NCBI GenBank assembly: GCA_036426205.1
Contig: CM071579.1
Coordinates: 16,660,267-16,724,266 of the forward strand
Direction: 5' to 3'
Origin: Ascaphus truei
Lineage: Eukaryota > Chordata > Amphibia > Anura > Ascaphidae
DNA: 64,000 nt
Part shown: in pieces, positions 1 to 11,390 of the stretch
Layout of the letters: each line of letters opens with the position of its first letter
Position numbering within the stretch: position 1 is the first letter of the stretch
Translations under genes and position numbers: made by a program
Notes under the pieces: model-generated
The model's input: the letters and a program-made list of their open reading frames with translations, nothing else
Databases searched by the model: none
Told to the model about the DNA's origin: nothing

Positions 1-538
1 ATAGTATGTATATAGTACTTAAACCTAGTGCAAGATTGAGGTACCCGATCGGGTACATCTGGCTACATCTAGTCTCATTTTGGTTTATTACACTCATACT
101 GCTTTGTACAACATTTTTCGTGGCACATTTCTCATTTTGTAGGAATGTCCTTATATCAGGATTTCTCATGTGTATATTATAACATTTGTATTTTTACTGA
201 TTACTGATATACCTGTTGCCCTTCATGGGATTTTGTTTAGGACCGGCCGGTCATCAGATTCAGTGGGATCTTTTGATTCCCTCTGTGTTTGTTTAGATCA
301 TCCTCCTCTGCCCTTTTTTTTATGTCACCTGGGCATCCTGTTTAGAGGCTGTGTGTACATTTAGCGGGATTTGAGTTAGACTGTGTTCTCCACGGTTGGT
401 ATTGTTTTTAAATGTATGTCATTCCAGTAGGTTTCATGTGTTTTTTTTGTCCATGATTAATAAACCCTTTTGCATTCATAATTATATACTTTTTGTGATC
501 AGAGTGCTTTCTATTGGGATTTCTGTCTTTTTTGTGTG

Positions 539-540
<2 letters not shown>
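1..540. other. Unassigned AT-rich segment, possibly a retroelement tail
   Basis: No ORF resembles a known protein. A polyadenylation-like AATAAA lies near 460. The T-rich text looks like the 3' tail of a retroelement, but no family was recognised. Confidence 0.25.

Positions 541-590
<50 letters not shown>
541..590. repeat. (TA)n microsatellite
   Basis: Uninterrupted AT dinucleotide tract of about 45 bases. It abuts the TG start of the LTR-like segment at 591. AT tracts border several insertions in this window. Confidence 0.95.
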
Positions 591-1865
591 TGTAGCCAGG
601 TACCCCCATCGGGCTCCCCGTGTTCCGGTTCCCCCCCCCCCCTACCTTCAGAGTGCAGGCAGGGCGATAGATTTGCCGGCATCGCCCGCAGCAGGGTACC
701 CCCATGTTGGGCGGGCGCGCGCACGAACGCTGAGTCACGCATGCGCTGAAGCAGCAAGGAGCGGCAGAGTGCCTGAGAGGTTGCGCCTGCGCAGGGCAGA
801 CCCACAGCGGCCATTACAGGAGTTGCAGTAGCGCAAGGTGCGGAGCGGCGGCCATAAGAGGGAGAGCACGAGGCTCCCTATGTTAAACGCTGCAGGCGGG
901 ACTACAGTCCCCATGATGCTCAGGGGAGTGACACCACCTGATACCAGAGAGCCAGTAAGGCTGCAGGATTCTGCCAAAGGAGCAGGAAGGACTATTGCCT
1001 ACTGGGAGAGGAAGCGGTCAGTGAAGACCAGGAGCCTGAAGTTGCAGGTTGGTCCACGAAGCAGTGCTTCAGGGACTAGACCAGAGGTAAAACCCCCAGG
1101 GCCCAGTTAGTCCCCTGAGTGACTGTAGAGGTGCTGAGAGTGCTTGCTATAGGGAAGGCCTTAATGCAGGGATCTTTCACATAGATTGAGACAGATCATA
1201 CTGCAGGACATTGCCTGAGAGTGGTGCAGCCTGAGTGCTGAAACAGATGCTGATTTCTTAAAGAGACAGTCAGTCAAGGATCATCCGGCTGGAGATCCTT
1301 CCCCCGGGAGACAGACAAGGGACTCATCTCTGCCAGAGCAGCGCATTGCGGCGTGGGATCACTGTGCGGTGTTGCTGATTCACCATGGATTCTCCTGGTT
1401 AGGACCATAACCAGGGAGGTAGTATATCAAAGTGCACCAACGGGCCCCAACACAGGGATGCGCTGTCCCTTACACACACACCCTGACTTCATAGCTGGTG
1501 GACACTAAGAGGTTAAGTGCCCTGGCACATTGGTACACTAAGGACAGAGGGTGATGCAAGGATGGACACGTGGGCTGGTGGGATGTCATGCAATGCCATG
1601 CAATGTTATGCAATTGATATGCCAAGGATAGTATGTTGATAAGTAAATACTGATTCATACAGCTGTGTGTGTATTTACTGTATGGTTGTCTGGTGAGGGC
1701 ACACTCCCACTACGTTGGGATCCCTCATCAGTGGAGGCGCTGCACCGAGTGTAAGTACACCCCAGGCTCCCAGTTGCGGAGACAACAAGGAAAAACAGAG
1801 GAAATACCCCTAGTGATGCTGACCAGGAAATGTCCATGTATTGAAGATATCTATTTTGACATTTG
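591..1865 (+). mobile_element. LTR-retrotransposon LTR fragment (Gypsy-like)
   Basis: The segment starts TGTAGCCAGG and contains GGAGGCGCTGCACC near 1731. The same word occurs near 13386 inside a solo LTR and near 43811 inside a Gypsy 5' LTR, so these appear to be related LTRs. No matching right end or target duplication was found. The segment fades around 1860, so it is probably truncated. Confidence 0.4.
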
Positions 1866-2372
1866 AATCTTCATATTTCTCCAAATAAAGACAGCTTGAT
1901 AAGCTCAGGACTCCAATATCCAAACACTATTATCCCTTTAAACACCACTATGTGTGGACTCCCACTAGCCTGCAACAGGTATATCTTATGTGGTAGTCTT
2001 TGAAGTGGTAAGGGAGCTGGATGATCACATAATGAAGTAACTGTATGATAAAGTTACTCACTGTTGACGTGTGGATCCTGGTGCTGTCAGCGTGCTCCTA
2101 CTAGAGGATATCAGCATGCAAAAGGTTGTAGACGGCGGGGGCAACTGCTTTGAAAAAATGTGACCAGTACTGCAAAAGGAACTAGGTGCAAAAATTTATT
2201 GAAGGCACGTTTAAAAACAGTAAGAGAACACTCTTACGCGTTTCGCGTGGTCACCCACGCTTGATAAATCTTTTGCATCCCAGTGGCGGAGGCTCAGACC
2301 TCCTGTTAGCCTCACAGGTGACAGCAGCACCAGTAGTTATAGGGGTACACCCGCTACATATATATATATATA
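1866..2372 (-). mobile_element. Penelope-type terminal remnant with hammerhead-like core
   Basis: On the minus strand around 2240-2262 there is a six-pair hairpin (GCGTGG, loop GTGA, CCACGC) followed directly by GAAAC GCGT. This is the stem II/GAAA half of the hammerhead core found in Penelope-like retroelements. The upstream CUGAUGA box is degenerate. The right edge is cut by an AT tract and the Helitron start at 2373. Confidence 0.45.
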
Positions 2373-4072
2373 TCACTATATATTTCTGAAAGTGTCCTAT
2401 GTGTCCGTGTCTGTATGTGTCTCCCTGTATCCCTCCCCGTGTCCCTAGCGGCAATCTCATTGGACCTTGGGCCAGGCCAATGAGATTGCTCCCTTGGCCC
2501 GCCCGCCCCCGCACACCTCTCATTGGCCTGAGGCGGAGTGAAGGAGACACACACACACACACACACTAGGGGGGGGGGGGTGTTACATACATTAGCGGGG
2601 CTCACAGTGTTAGCAGCACATCTCCCGCTCTCTTACCTGCCGGTCCCGGAGGCTCCGCCTCTTCCTCCGCCTCTCCTTGTTTCCCGCGCTTTTGCACACC
2701 CCCCCCCCGGCGCTGCTACAGTCAGCGGGGGAGCAGAGCGAGCGCCCGGGACACAGCGGGGGAGCGGCCACAACACGCTGCCTCCCGCCTCAGATCCACG
2801 TAGGAGCTGCCGGACGGGTGAGGGAGCTGCCGGACGGGTGAGGGAGCTGCCGGACGGGTGAGGGAGCAGCCTTCACCTCCCCTCACCCCCCTTCACCTCC
2901 CCTCACTCACTTCCCCTCCACCTCCCCCTCCCCTGAGCGCGCGCCTGGGACACAGCGGGGGAGCGGCCACAACACGCTGCCTCCCGCCTCAGATCCACGT
3001 GGGAGCTGCCGGACGGGTGAGTGAGCGGCCGGACGGGTGAGTGAGTGGCCTTCACCTCCCCTCACCCCCCTTCACGTCCCCTCACCCCCCTTCACCTCCC
3101 CTCACCCCCCTTCACCTCCCCTCACTCCACTCCCCTCCCCCCACCCTCCCCCCCCTTTACCTCCCCTCCCACACCCCCCGTTTCCACCCTCCACCCTCAC
3201 CCCCCCTACCTCCCCTCCACCCAAGGCTTCCCCTCCCCGCCCCCTCACTCCCCTCCCCTATCCTCGCCCTTCACTCCCCTCTTACCTCCCCCCACCACCC
3301 CCCCTCACCACCCATCGCCTCTCCCGCCCCTCCATCCCCTCCCTCCCCTTCCCCTCCGCCTCCCCCGTTCCGCCTCCCCTTCCGACCTCCCCACTCCCCC
3401 CCTTCACCTCCCCTGCTCCCCACTCCCACCCCTTTCACCCGCCCACCCAGCACCAGGGCCCCCCTAAACACCCCCGACCACTCCTACCTCCCTCCGCTCC
3501 CCTCCTTCAACGCCTTTCGTCCTCCCGCCTCTGCCTTTCGCCCACCCGCACTTCTGCCTTTCACCCGCCCACCGCTCACACCCCTGCGCCACACAGCCGC
3601 CGCACGCACTCAACAGACACCCGCCACACTCGACACACCCGCCGCCTCTCACCCACCCCACACACTCGACACACACCTGCCGCATCCTGCCCCTACGCAA
3701 CAATATCACTGACCAGCTGTCACCCGCACTCGCCACACACCCGCCGCCTCACACCCTAGCAGGACCCCGACCCACAGCCAGCACTCACTACCCACGCGCC
3801 ACCTGTACTGAACACCCACCTGCCGCCTCACACCCTAGCAGGACACACGCCTCACATTTTCACATCACTTATGTCACCAAAATATACATTGTACTGTGGT
3901 GTGTTTACAATAAACCATTTTTATACAACATCGTATTACATTTTCTTCCATCTTTCTTTTCAACATTATTATCCAACCTTTACAACAAATAGTCACCTAT
4001 TGTTCCACGATTTATAAATAATACTACCTATTACGGATTTACATCCCGGGCAACGCCGGGTATATCAGCTAG
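2373..4072 (+). mobile_element. Non-autonomous Helitron
   Basis: The 3' end has the Helitron signature: a CCCGG-GCAACG-CCGGG hairpin (4044-4060), a short spacer and terminal CTAG at 4069-4072, followed by T. The best 5' end is TC at 2373 preceded by A, the expected A|T insertion site. The interior is C-rich, with tandem repeats and no Rep/helicase ORF. The long proline-rich frames around 3040-3760 are translations of CT-rich repeats. The 3' end is firm and the 5' end tentative. Confidence 0.7.
2760..3130 (+). repeat. Tandem and duplicated repeats inside Helitron
   Basis: A segment beginning GGAGCGGCCACAACACGC occurs twice (about 2760 and 2961). Between these are three copies of a 21-bp unit containing GAGCTGCCGGACGGGTGAG (2812-2865). 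A CTTCACCTCCCCTCACCCCC unit is then repeated at about 3050-3130. The repeats expand the Helitron interior and do not code. Confidence 0.85.
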
Positions 4073-4555
4073 TATATAATATTGGTTTAAGTAAAAGAAC
4101 CATGAATCACACATCTGGACATTTCATAACTCATTGTCAAACAACCAAAGTAGGTGCCGTGCACAGTAGTGGTTATACAGTAGGTCTTAATGGAAACCTT
4201 GTGACCTTTCAAAGTGACTGCCCATGGAAGAAGGAATCATTGCTTGGAATAGGTGAGACTTTTTATCTAACGACCTTCTCTTATTAGTTTTTGCAGTATT
4301 TTGCATGCCACTTCTTTCATCGTTGCCAATATGGTACAATCTGATTTTCTAAACATGATCCATTAAGGCTGGCACAGCGTTCCCCGCTGGTAAGCAACAC
4401 ATTGCAGAGCACTGGAACTTTAAAATCAAATCGTATAAAGGGATTTTATTGGTTGGGAAATATTATCAGTGCAGTGGCGAGATGCAAAATTCATAATGGG
4501 TGCAGTTCTCTTTTAAGGATGGACACTTTTCAGTAGTAAATTTATTCATGTAGCA
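4073..4555. other. Non-coding segment, nothing recognised
   Basis: AT-rich, apparently unique DNA between the Helitron and a MITE. The 61-residue frame at 4102 has no recognised similarity. Confidence 0.4.
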
Positions 4556-4738
4556 CAGGAGAGGCCGACTTCAGTCCTCACGGGCCACCACCCTGCCAGG
4601 TTTTCTGGACATCCCTGCTTCAGCACAGGTGGCTCAATCAGTGGCTCAGTCGAAGACTGCACCACCTGTACAGAAGTAGGGATGTCCTGAAAACCTGACC
4701 AGCCGGGGGCCCTTGAGGACTCTAGTTGTCCGCCCCTG
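4556..4738. mobile_element. hAT-type palindromic MITE, copy 1
   Basis: The two halves are near inverted repeats sharing CTGCTTCAGCACAGGTGGCT, and the ends read CAGG...CCCCTG. Flanks ATGTAGCA / ATGTATAT form an imperfect 8-bp target duplication. Same family as 9078, 12079, 18603, 20862 and 23962. Confidence 0.8.
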
Positions 4739-4976
4739 ATGTATATGGATACTGTCCAAGAATACATGGCACTTTTTGCTTTATCTGTTTAACGAGAAAG
4801 TGCCTTTCTGATTTGATTTTAAATGTCACGTCAGAATAGCAATTTCCGTGTGAACAACAAATATACAATCCCCAAAGTTTTAGTATCCTTTGCAATGGTC
4901 CATGAAACAGTGAAATCCCAGGGCTCCTATATTACTCATATTCTAATAAATGCATTGTTCATTTCAGTCACAAAAC

Positions 4977-5318
4977 TAAGGCCCCGGCCCCACTCCTCCC
5001 GTCTGCACGCGCGCTTGGCGGCATGGCGGCGCATGCACAGACTGCAGCCACGATCGGCAGTCTGTGGTGGAGAGCGAGGGCGGGGCCATGATGTGGGGCG
5101 CAGTCATGAAGGGGCATATCTGCCCTTCGATTGGTGCGCGCCGACCACGTGATCGCGTGGCGGCACGGGAAAACAAAATTCTTGTCTTCCCTGGCAGCAT
5201 ACGCGTCACAGCGCTTTGCGCGCCCACACATACACGGGCACAGGGGCCTGCCTCATAGAGGGCTGCGCTGTGGTGTGTGGCGCGCATGCAGTAGTGGCCA
5301 CAGGGGACCCGGCCTTAG
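4977..5318. mobile_element. MITE with CTAAGGCC terminal inverted repeats
   Basis: GC-rich block bounded by CTAAGGCCCCGG on the left and CCGGCCTTAG on the right, set sharply in AT-rich DNA. It has no plausible ORF. No clear target duplication was seen, so the superfamily is open. Confidence 0.55.
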
Positions 5319-6374
5319 GCTAGTAGCTTAGTTGTACCTTTAAGCTTTATCGTGATTGGTTTAGCAAATTAAAAATTCCCGTTGAGGACGGATTATTAAG
5401 GGGAGTCTTACTTATTAAACAAAAAGCTAAAGCAACAGCTCCAATATTAAAACTTCATGATTTTGTTCATAGTTTTTCTTTTTCTTTTTGTTCTTTATGA
5501 CGACCTAAATATGTAAAGCCGGTTATATCTAGGTTCATGGACTTTAATTAACAGCTAGAACATTGTAATATCACTTGAATTTTCGATTGGTGAGAATCCA
5601 ACACTGTATTAAGCAGCCCAGACAAAAGGACATGAATTGCGTCACTGGGACTTATTAAATGTGATGCAAATTTAAAAGACGAATTCCAGGCAAACAGGTG
5701 CGAGATCTGAATTAATTTTTAAACTCTACCACTCTCACTCACTCTGGGGAGTTCAATGCATCCCATTGACAGCCAAAGCACGTTGATGATTGAATTCACA
5801 AGCCTAACATTTTCAATGCATTTTAACATGGGAATCTATAAGGTTTTAAGGACAGTGTGTAGCATCGGGGTGTCCCAAAACTGAGAATGTTAATTTCTCT
5901 CTCTGGGATTTCAAATCATTCATCTTGCCAGGAGCACACAGAGTTTTTATGAATGAAATCCATCTTGCAGGCTCTGCATACAGAATACTCTTCTATTATC
6001 ATTTTGTTCCATTAGCGAGCGAGATTCTGTTTAACTTGTAATATCATTTCCTTTGCTGAATTACCATCAGCCAATTTGCAGTTTGCATTTGATCTGCATT
6101 CGGGAAGACCCACATGGTGCCGGGAATTAACTCTTTCAGTGTCAAAGGTAACATACTGTATTCTAGCTTCCAGCGGCCCAGATTCTGTAAACTCTGAAGC
6201 TAGCTTCCCATCGCTCAGGAAGATTTAAGCTCCATTAATTTGAGCAATGGAAGTGCGGCCTCACAGCATATTAAAAAAAGGGTGTTGCTGACTGTTTACT
6301 TATTTTTGGTTGTGCCATCAAATCTTAATAGGAGTTACCACAGCCTGCTGAAGATACAGTAATTATATCAAATA
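5319..6374. other. Non-coding, apparently unique intronic DNA
   Basis: No repeat, RNA gene or coding signal was recognised. The balanced, non-repetitive sequence from about 5530 to 6300 could include conserved non-coding DNA, but this was not tested. Confidence 0.35.
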
Positions 6375-7938
6375 CTAGCTGATATACCCGGCGTTGCCCA
6401 TGATGTAATGTTCTGGCTCCCCCATCCTCCCTCTCAACTCCCTTCCCCCCCTCTTCACAGCTGTTCAGAGCTGCGCCCACCTCCCCCCACTGTTCAAAGC
6501 CCCGATTCCCCCCCCCCCCATTCAATGCTTTGCCCCCCCCCCCCCCCCGTGTTCACAGCTCCGTGCCCCCTGTGTGTTTGGCAGCTGAGCTGACTGAGGG
6601 GGAAAGTGTGTGTCAGTTAGTCAGTAGTGTGTGTGTCAGTCAGTGAGTGTGTGTGTCAGTCAGTGAGTGAGTGTCATTCAGTGTGTGTGTCAGTCAGTGG
6701 GCTTCCCCCCTTCTCTCCTGATTCCCTCCCCCCCCTCTCTCCTGATTCCCTCCCCCCCTCTCTCCTGATTCCCTCCCCCCCTCTCTCCTGATTCCCTCCC
6801 CCCCTCTCTCCTGATTCCCTCTCCGCCCCCCCCCTCTCTCCTGACCTCCCTCTCCCCTCGTGCCCCATCTCCCCCCCTATTCCTTACTCTCCTCTGCCCC
6901 TCCTCTCAAGGGATCCTACTCTCTTCTCCTGACTCCGACTTCTCGCCCGACTCTCCCCTCACTCTCTCCCTCTCTCTGACTCCCTCTCCTCCCCACCTCT
7001 CTCCTCTTGACTCCCGTCTCCCCCCCTCGCTCCTCTTGCTCCGCTCCCCTTCCCCTCTCTCTTCTTACGCCTGCTCCTTTCCCCCATCCTCTCTCCTCTG
7101 ACCCTTTCTCCCACCCCTCTCTCTTCCTTCTGACCGGCAGCCTCTCTCCCCCTCCTCGTCCCCTTTCCCTCTCGACTCCCTCCCCCCTCTCCCCTCTCTC
7201 GACCTCCCCTCTCCCTCCCCCTCTCTCGCTCTGGACTAGACGCCTCTCCGCACCCTCCTCTCCTCTGTCCCTCCTCTCCCCCTCTCTCGTCTTCTCTCCG
7301 TCCCGGTCATCCCCAGTCTCTCCTCTTCCCTCTCCACCTCTCTCCTCTCTCCTCTCGCTCCCTCTCACCCCCCCCCCCCCCGTCCAACCCCTCTCTCCTG
7401 ACTCCCTCTCTCCCTGACCCTCTCTCTCCCCTCCTCCCTCTCTTATTCCCTCTCTCCTACTCCATCTTATGGGGGGCAGCTGCAGGAGGAAAGGGGTCCT
7501 TCCGGAGGCTGCCCGCCCACTGCCTGTCCACTCGGCGCCGCCATCTTACTGGAGGCAGCTGCAGGAGGAAGGGGGTCTTTCTGGAGACTGCCTGCCCACT
7601 GCCTGTCCCCCCCCCCCCCCCCCCCCCGCGCAGAGCTGTGTCGCATGCTGCTGCTGGCCAGGGCACGGGTGAGCCTGGTGGATTCCCTGGGGGGAGGTGA
7701 GCTGGGGGGGGGGGTGATGGGGAGCCGGCGGGGAGGTGAGCTGGGTGAAGAGGTGTGTGTGTGTGTGTGTCAGTTGGGTGAGGCCGAGGGGGAAGGTGAG
7801 CTGCGGGTGAGGAGAAGAATAGAGTGGCAGTTGGGTGACATCATAGAGCCATCAATCTGATTGGCCAGAGGCTGAGGACCAATCAGATTCACCGCATCTA
7901 GCACCAGACTCACAAATTTCAATTTTATTATATATAGA
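6375..7938 (-). mobile_element. Non-autonomous Helitron (minus strand)
   Basis: On the minus strand the element ends with the GGGCAACGCCGGG hairpin arm, then TATATCAGCTAG (CTAG at 6375-6378) followed by T. It starts TCTATATATAATAAAATT at 7938, preceded by A. Both ends agree with an A|T insertion. The interior is purine/pyrimidine-rich, with C-runs at 6533-6548 and 7607-7627 and repeated TCTCTCCTGATTCCCTC units (6715-6820). There is no Rep/helicase. The 3' end matches the element ending at 4072. Confidence 0.8.
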
Positions 7939-8300
7939 TTTCAAAGATAGCCAAAACACTTACACTTCACAAAGTCAAAAACAACCGCATGAAGAAGTTA
8001 CACGACATTGCTACACATCTTCAGTGTGATTCTGTATGTATTTAATGCAAATGAAACACACACTAGCAGTATTTCAAGCTAAGTGGCATGCTCTGCACTA
8101 TCCGTTTTTTTGAACAAAACTATTCACCTTTTAGATGGGGCTAAAGTCCTGTGAAAGCTGTGTAATGTGCAGGGTTCGGAGCGCTCACGGGACTGTAGTT
8201 CTGCCAGGGATGCACATCAGAGCGAGTAACCAGTGAAGGAACTTGTCAATGGTAAGGAGATGACCACGTATCACGTGCTCCAGTGGTCTCAATGAAGGTT
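7939..8300. other. Non-coding segment, nothing recognised
   Basis: AT-rich sequence between the Helitron and the inverted hammerhead-like remnant. No gene or repeat was recognised. Confidence 0.35.
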
Positions 8301-8317
8301 GAAGTGTTCAATAGAAC

Positions 8318-8395
8318 AGGGTCGACGTTTAGGTACGACCTGGGCCGAGTACTCAAGACAAAGATCCAAGGTTGGACCGAAACGTCGACCCTCTT
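8318..8395 (+). ncRNA. Degenerate inverted hammerhead-like motif
   Basis: ATCCAAGGTTGGACC folds as a stem II-like hairpin and is followed by GAAACGTCG, matching the 3' half of a hammerhead core. The flanking AGGGTCGACGTTT is inverted as AAACGTCGACCCT, so two termini may face each other. The catalytic 5' box is not intact. Probably a Penelope-like remnant. Confidence 0.35.
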
Positions 8396-8599
8396 CCAAG
8401 AAACACTCAAAGCTGTGGACAGAATGTATCAGGTCCATTATAATGCTGGACCCAGCCATATACACACCTGCTCTCACCCACGCCTCCCTGCCACCTCTTC
8501 CCCTGCTAATGGTTTTAACCCATCTAATTTAATACCGTTCCAACTTAAAATTTACATCACAAAAGAAGCATCCCAGTAGCTTGGACTCATGGCTGCTGA

Positions 8600-8850
8600 T
8601 CCACAGTCACTCCTACCAACCATTGTGGCCAAGCACTGCCATCAAAAGGCACTTATTCCCTCACCTGTTGTCTCTGTAACTTTCCCAACATACCACCTAG
8701 AGTGTAAGCTCTCCGGGGCAGGGATTTCCTTTCCTATTGTCTGACTTTGTTGTGCTTATTCTATTATTATAATTCCCCGTGCTGTCTTTGAGAAGTGCTG
8801 AGTATGCTGTGGGCGCTATATAAACAAAGATATACATATATACATAATGA
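8600..8850 (+). mobile_element. LINE 3' tail (L2/CR1-like)
   Basis: Contains AGTGTAAGCTCTCCGGGGCAG near 8700 and ends GGGCGCTATATAAACAAAG near 8812-8830. This layout matches the 3' ends of the L2/CR1-like copies at 22483 (minus) and 36990-37165 (plus). No coding part remains. Confidence 0.6.
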
Positions 8851-9077
8851 AACGATAAAGAAGAGCAGCTCGGGATATCTGTATTATACAATATAAGCAA
8901 TGACGACTCTCACTAGTTACTAATCTCTTCGATGTTTGCTTTGTCTAGAGTCAGATCTAATTTATATCGTTGTAATGCTGCTTTACAGCTACTCGCAGAA
9001 AGATATGCCATAAGATGAGATTTTTAAAGGAAGAAGTACAGGAAAGAGGTGAGGTAAAGTAAGAGTTTTGTTTATAT
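8851..9077. other. Non-coding segment, nothing recognised
   Basis: Short AT-rich spacer with no recognised feature. Confidence 0.4.
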
Positions 9078-9296
9078 CAAGGGTGCTCAACTCCAGTCCT
9101 CAAGAACCCCCCAACAGGTCAGGTTTTAAGGATATCCCAGCTTCGGCACAGGTGAGTCCATCAATCTTCGACTGAGCCTCTGATTGAGCCACCTGAGCTG
9201 AAGCAGGTACTGATTGAGCCACTTGTGCTGAAGCTGTGATATCCTGAAAAACCTGTCCTGTTGGGGGACCTTGAGGACCGGAGTTGAACACCCCTG
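9078..9296. mobile_element. hAT-type palindromic MITE, copy 2
   Basis: Ends CAAGGGTGCTCAACTCCAG and GGAGTTGAACACCCCTG are inverted repeats. The core carries both orientations of the GCTTCAGCACAGGTGGCT word. The target duplication is weak. The copy lies in the METTL15 intron, about 530 bases before the terminal exon. Confidence 0.8.
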
Positions 9297-9823
9297 ATTT
9301 AGGCATAAGTGACGGAGGGGTAAAAAAAGGTTCTGCTAGTCTGAAAGTGTCGAGGAAGGATAGCACTGGGGAAAAAAATAATTTCCTTCAGAACAGTCTC
9401 TTGTTTCAGTGGACTGTCTAAATATGGTTATTTTCAGATTTCTGCAGAGGAGACTCATGTGGGCAAAGGTTGACACTCTACAGTAGTTAAGGGGGCGGGA
9501 GGGGGGGGAAAGCATGTCCGGATTTTCAAAGGAAAAGTTCAGACTTAAAGGGATTAGATATTTCCTTTGACAAACCAAGTGCAGTTTCTTAACATTTGCA
9601 AAATTAGAGGGAACTCCATGTATATTTCATAACAGAAGTCTTTCAAAGTTAATGAATAAATAATATGACCACCACAGAGTTTCTTATCGTCTAAAATATT
9701 TACCAACTATTTTGGTTGTGTCGTTCATTTTCACAGCTATTTGGTGGTGACTCCGCATTAGTATATCCCTTGTGTATGTAGATATTGGAACTGCACCTTT
9801 TTGACGTTTGTTTTTCTTAACAG
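9297..9823 (+). other. End of METTL15 intron, with splice acceptor
   Basis: AT-rich intronic DNA ending in a pyrimidine-rich stretch, TTTGTTTTTCTTAACAG, at 9821-9823. It is a good acceptor for the exon starting at 9824. No other feature was seen. Confidence 0.7.
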
Positions 9824-10266
9824 GAGCCTTTCCAGGAGCCGCTCTGTATGCGCGGAAAGATCTTCTCCAACGTCCAGCACATGTCGCGACCAAAACTTTC
9901 CAAGCCCTTCGCATCTTTGTGAATGATGAACTCAATGAGCTTTATGCTGGGCTCAGCACAGCTCAGAAGTTCCTGAGAACAGGAGGGCGGTTTGTGGCCA
10001 TTTCTTTCCATTCGCTGGAAGACCGCATCATTAAGAGATTCCTCCACGGAATAGAGATGACGGAGAAGCCAAATCTAGGTGTTAGACAGAAGATACGGCA
10101 AGGTCAGAGAAGCTGGAAAGACATGGAGGATGCAGAAATCCCAAGCATGCACTCTAACTCGACATGGACCGTTCTACAAAGAAAGGTGCTGACACCCCAA
10201 TCCCAAGATGTTCTAGATAACCCAAGGGGGAGGTCTGCAAAACTGAGAGCTGCTATAAAACTATGA
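9824..10266 (+). CDS. METTL15: METTL15 terminal coding exon (12S rRNA m4C methyltransferase, C-terminus)
   Basis: This exon encodes about 147 C-terminal residues of the mitochondrial RsmH/MraW-type methyltransferase. The family uses S-adenosylmethionine to make N4-methylcytidine in small-subunit (12S) rRNA. Recognisable family blocks are [39 protein letters not shown] and the terminal [16 protein letters not shown] before TGA at 10264-10266. The exon begins after TTAACAG at 9823 and enters in the second base of a Gly codon. The upstream in-frame ATG at 9808 lies in the intron and is not a start. The reading frame is intact and contrasts with the decayed mobile elements nearby. Upstream exons, with the SAM-binding core and mitochondrial targeting region, lie outside the window. 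The assignment is from family knowledge, and the exact exon structure is inferred. Confidence 0.95.
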
Positions 10267-10540
10267 CAATACCTGTGTTTTCTAAAGTTGCACGAATATT
10301 GCAAGCATATTTTCATGCTAGCAATCAGGCCAAATCGAGTCGATATATTTTCATGAGATAATATTTGTTTGTGCCTGCAGTGAATAAAACGAATATACCT
10401 GCTTGTAGATTATGCGGTGGATTCAGTAACTATAAATGTAACACCTGCTGATGTATTGACTATAGTCATGTTTCGCCATTCATTTTGGACCAGCTTGGAA
10501 GCATGTGTTTTGAAAGGAAATAAATGTTCCAGCCACGATG
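10267..10540 (+). terminator. METTL15: METTL15 3' UTR with two poly(A) signals
   Basis: AATAAA occurs at 10383-10388, and again at 10519-10524 about 255 bases after the stop codon. Either could direct cleavage, and GT-rich sequence follows the first. Use of one or the other is inferred and would need transcript data. Confidence 0.6.
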
Positions 10541-11186
10541 TAAGTGGATATTCTGAGAAATGTCACTTTAGCCAGTTTAGGAAATAACAAGAAGATTCAA
10601 GGATGGAGCAAAAAGCGGAGCACAGCTTAGATAAAACGGGGGCTAAGCAAAAAGTTTGAATTAAAAAGATATTTTTATTAAGCGAGTGACAGCATGGAGG
10701 GTAGCAGGATGTCCTCAGTGGGTAGGGGATGTCCAAAGCGCCGCTTTTTGCACCTTCCTGGGATCTTCTTGTTTACCGTTTGGCTGGAGGCACGAACCAA
10801 AGGACGGACCTAGCGCCTCAATTTGAGAGTTATATCCTTTTTTCTTATTGCTTTATGTTCAGGGATGGAGATGATTTAGTTTTGCTCTAGGGCTGATAGG
10901 CCTGATATGCCAGAGGAGAACAAGCTATAACTGTCCTACAAGACAGTAAGTAGTTCTCTACAGTACCTTCTCACTCAGGCTTAAATGCATACACCCCATT
11001 TTTGCTCTCTTTTCTCTTGCCAGTTTAGGAAATATCTGCCGTTATTACACAGTAATTTGGATATAAACGTTTTTGGGGGATTATTTGTTCTGATTCACCA
11101 CATCAGCACGTCACTCTGCAACTGGCAATATAGCTGGATACTTATGTTTCTTCGGTAGTTACATAGGAGGGTGAGGGAGTGTTTGA
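10541..11186. other. Intergenic DNA downstream of METTL15, nothing recognised
   Basis: No coding, RNA or named repeat signal. It contains ordinary mixed-composition sequence. Confidence 0.4.
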
Positions 11187-11390
11187 TATGATACCTTTTA
11201 TTCGACCAAGTAGTTGATCTGTTACAAGCTTTGGAACCTCCAGGGTGAGGGTTACCCCCCCCCCCCCCCCCCCCCGCCGCCGATCGAAAGCTTGTAACAT
11301 ATCAATTGCTTGTTGATCCAATAAAAGGTCTCATGCTCCCTCTCCCTCCTTTGTAATTACATGGCAGAAAGGACCAACACGGCTCCCCCC
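11187..11390. repeat. Inverted repeat around a C-run
   Basis: GATACCTTTTATTCGACCAA...CTGTTACAAGCTTTGG (11190-11235) is the approximate reverse complement of AAAGCTTGTAACATATCAAT...CCAATAAAAGGTCTC (11286-11333). The arms flank a C-run of about 30 bases (11246-11275). It looks like a transposon tail duplicated in inverted orientation. Confidence 0.65.

Noticed and set aside
3037..3759. Overlapping long proline/serine-rich ORFs
   Set aside because: All three plus frames are open over CT-rich tandem repeats inside a Helitron. There is no domain, and composition explains the open frames.
6916..7417. Arg/Glu/Gly-rich ORF (minus) and Pro/Ser/Leu-rich ORF (plus)
   Set aside because: Low-complexity TCTC-rich DNA within the second Helitron, open on both strands with no motif.
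9808..9823. ATG at 9808 as a METTL15 start
   Set aside because: It falls in the polypyrimidine/acceptor region. The family protein needs hundreds of upstream residues, so it is intronic.
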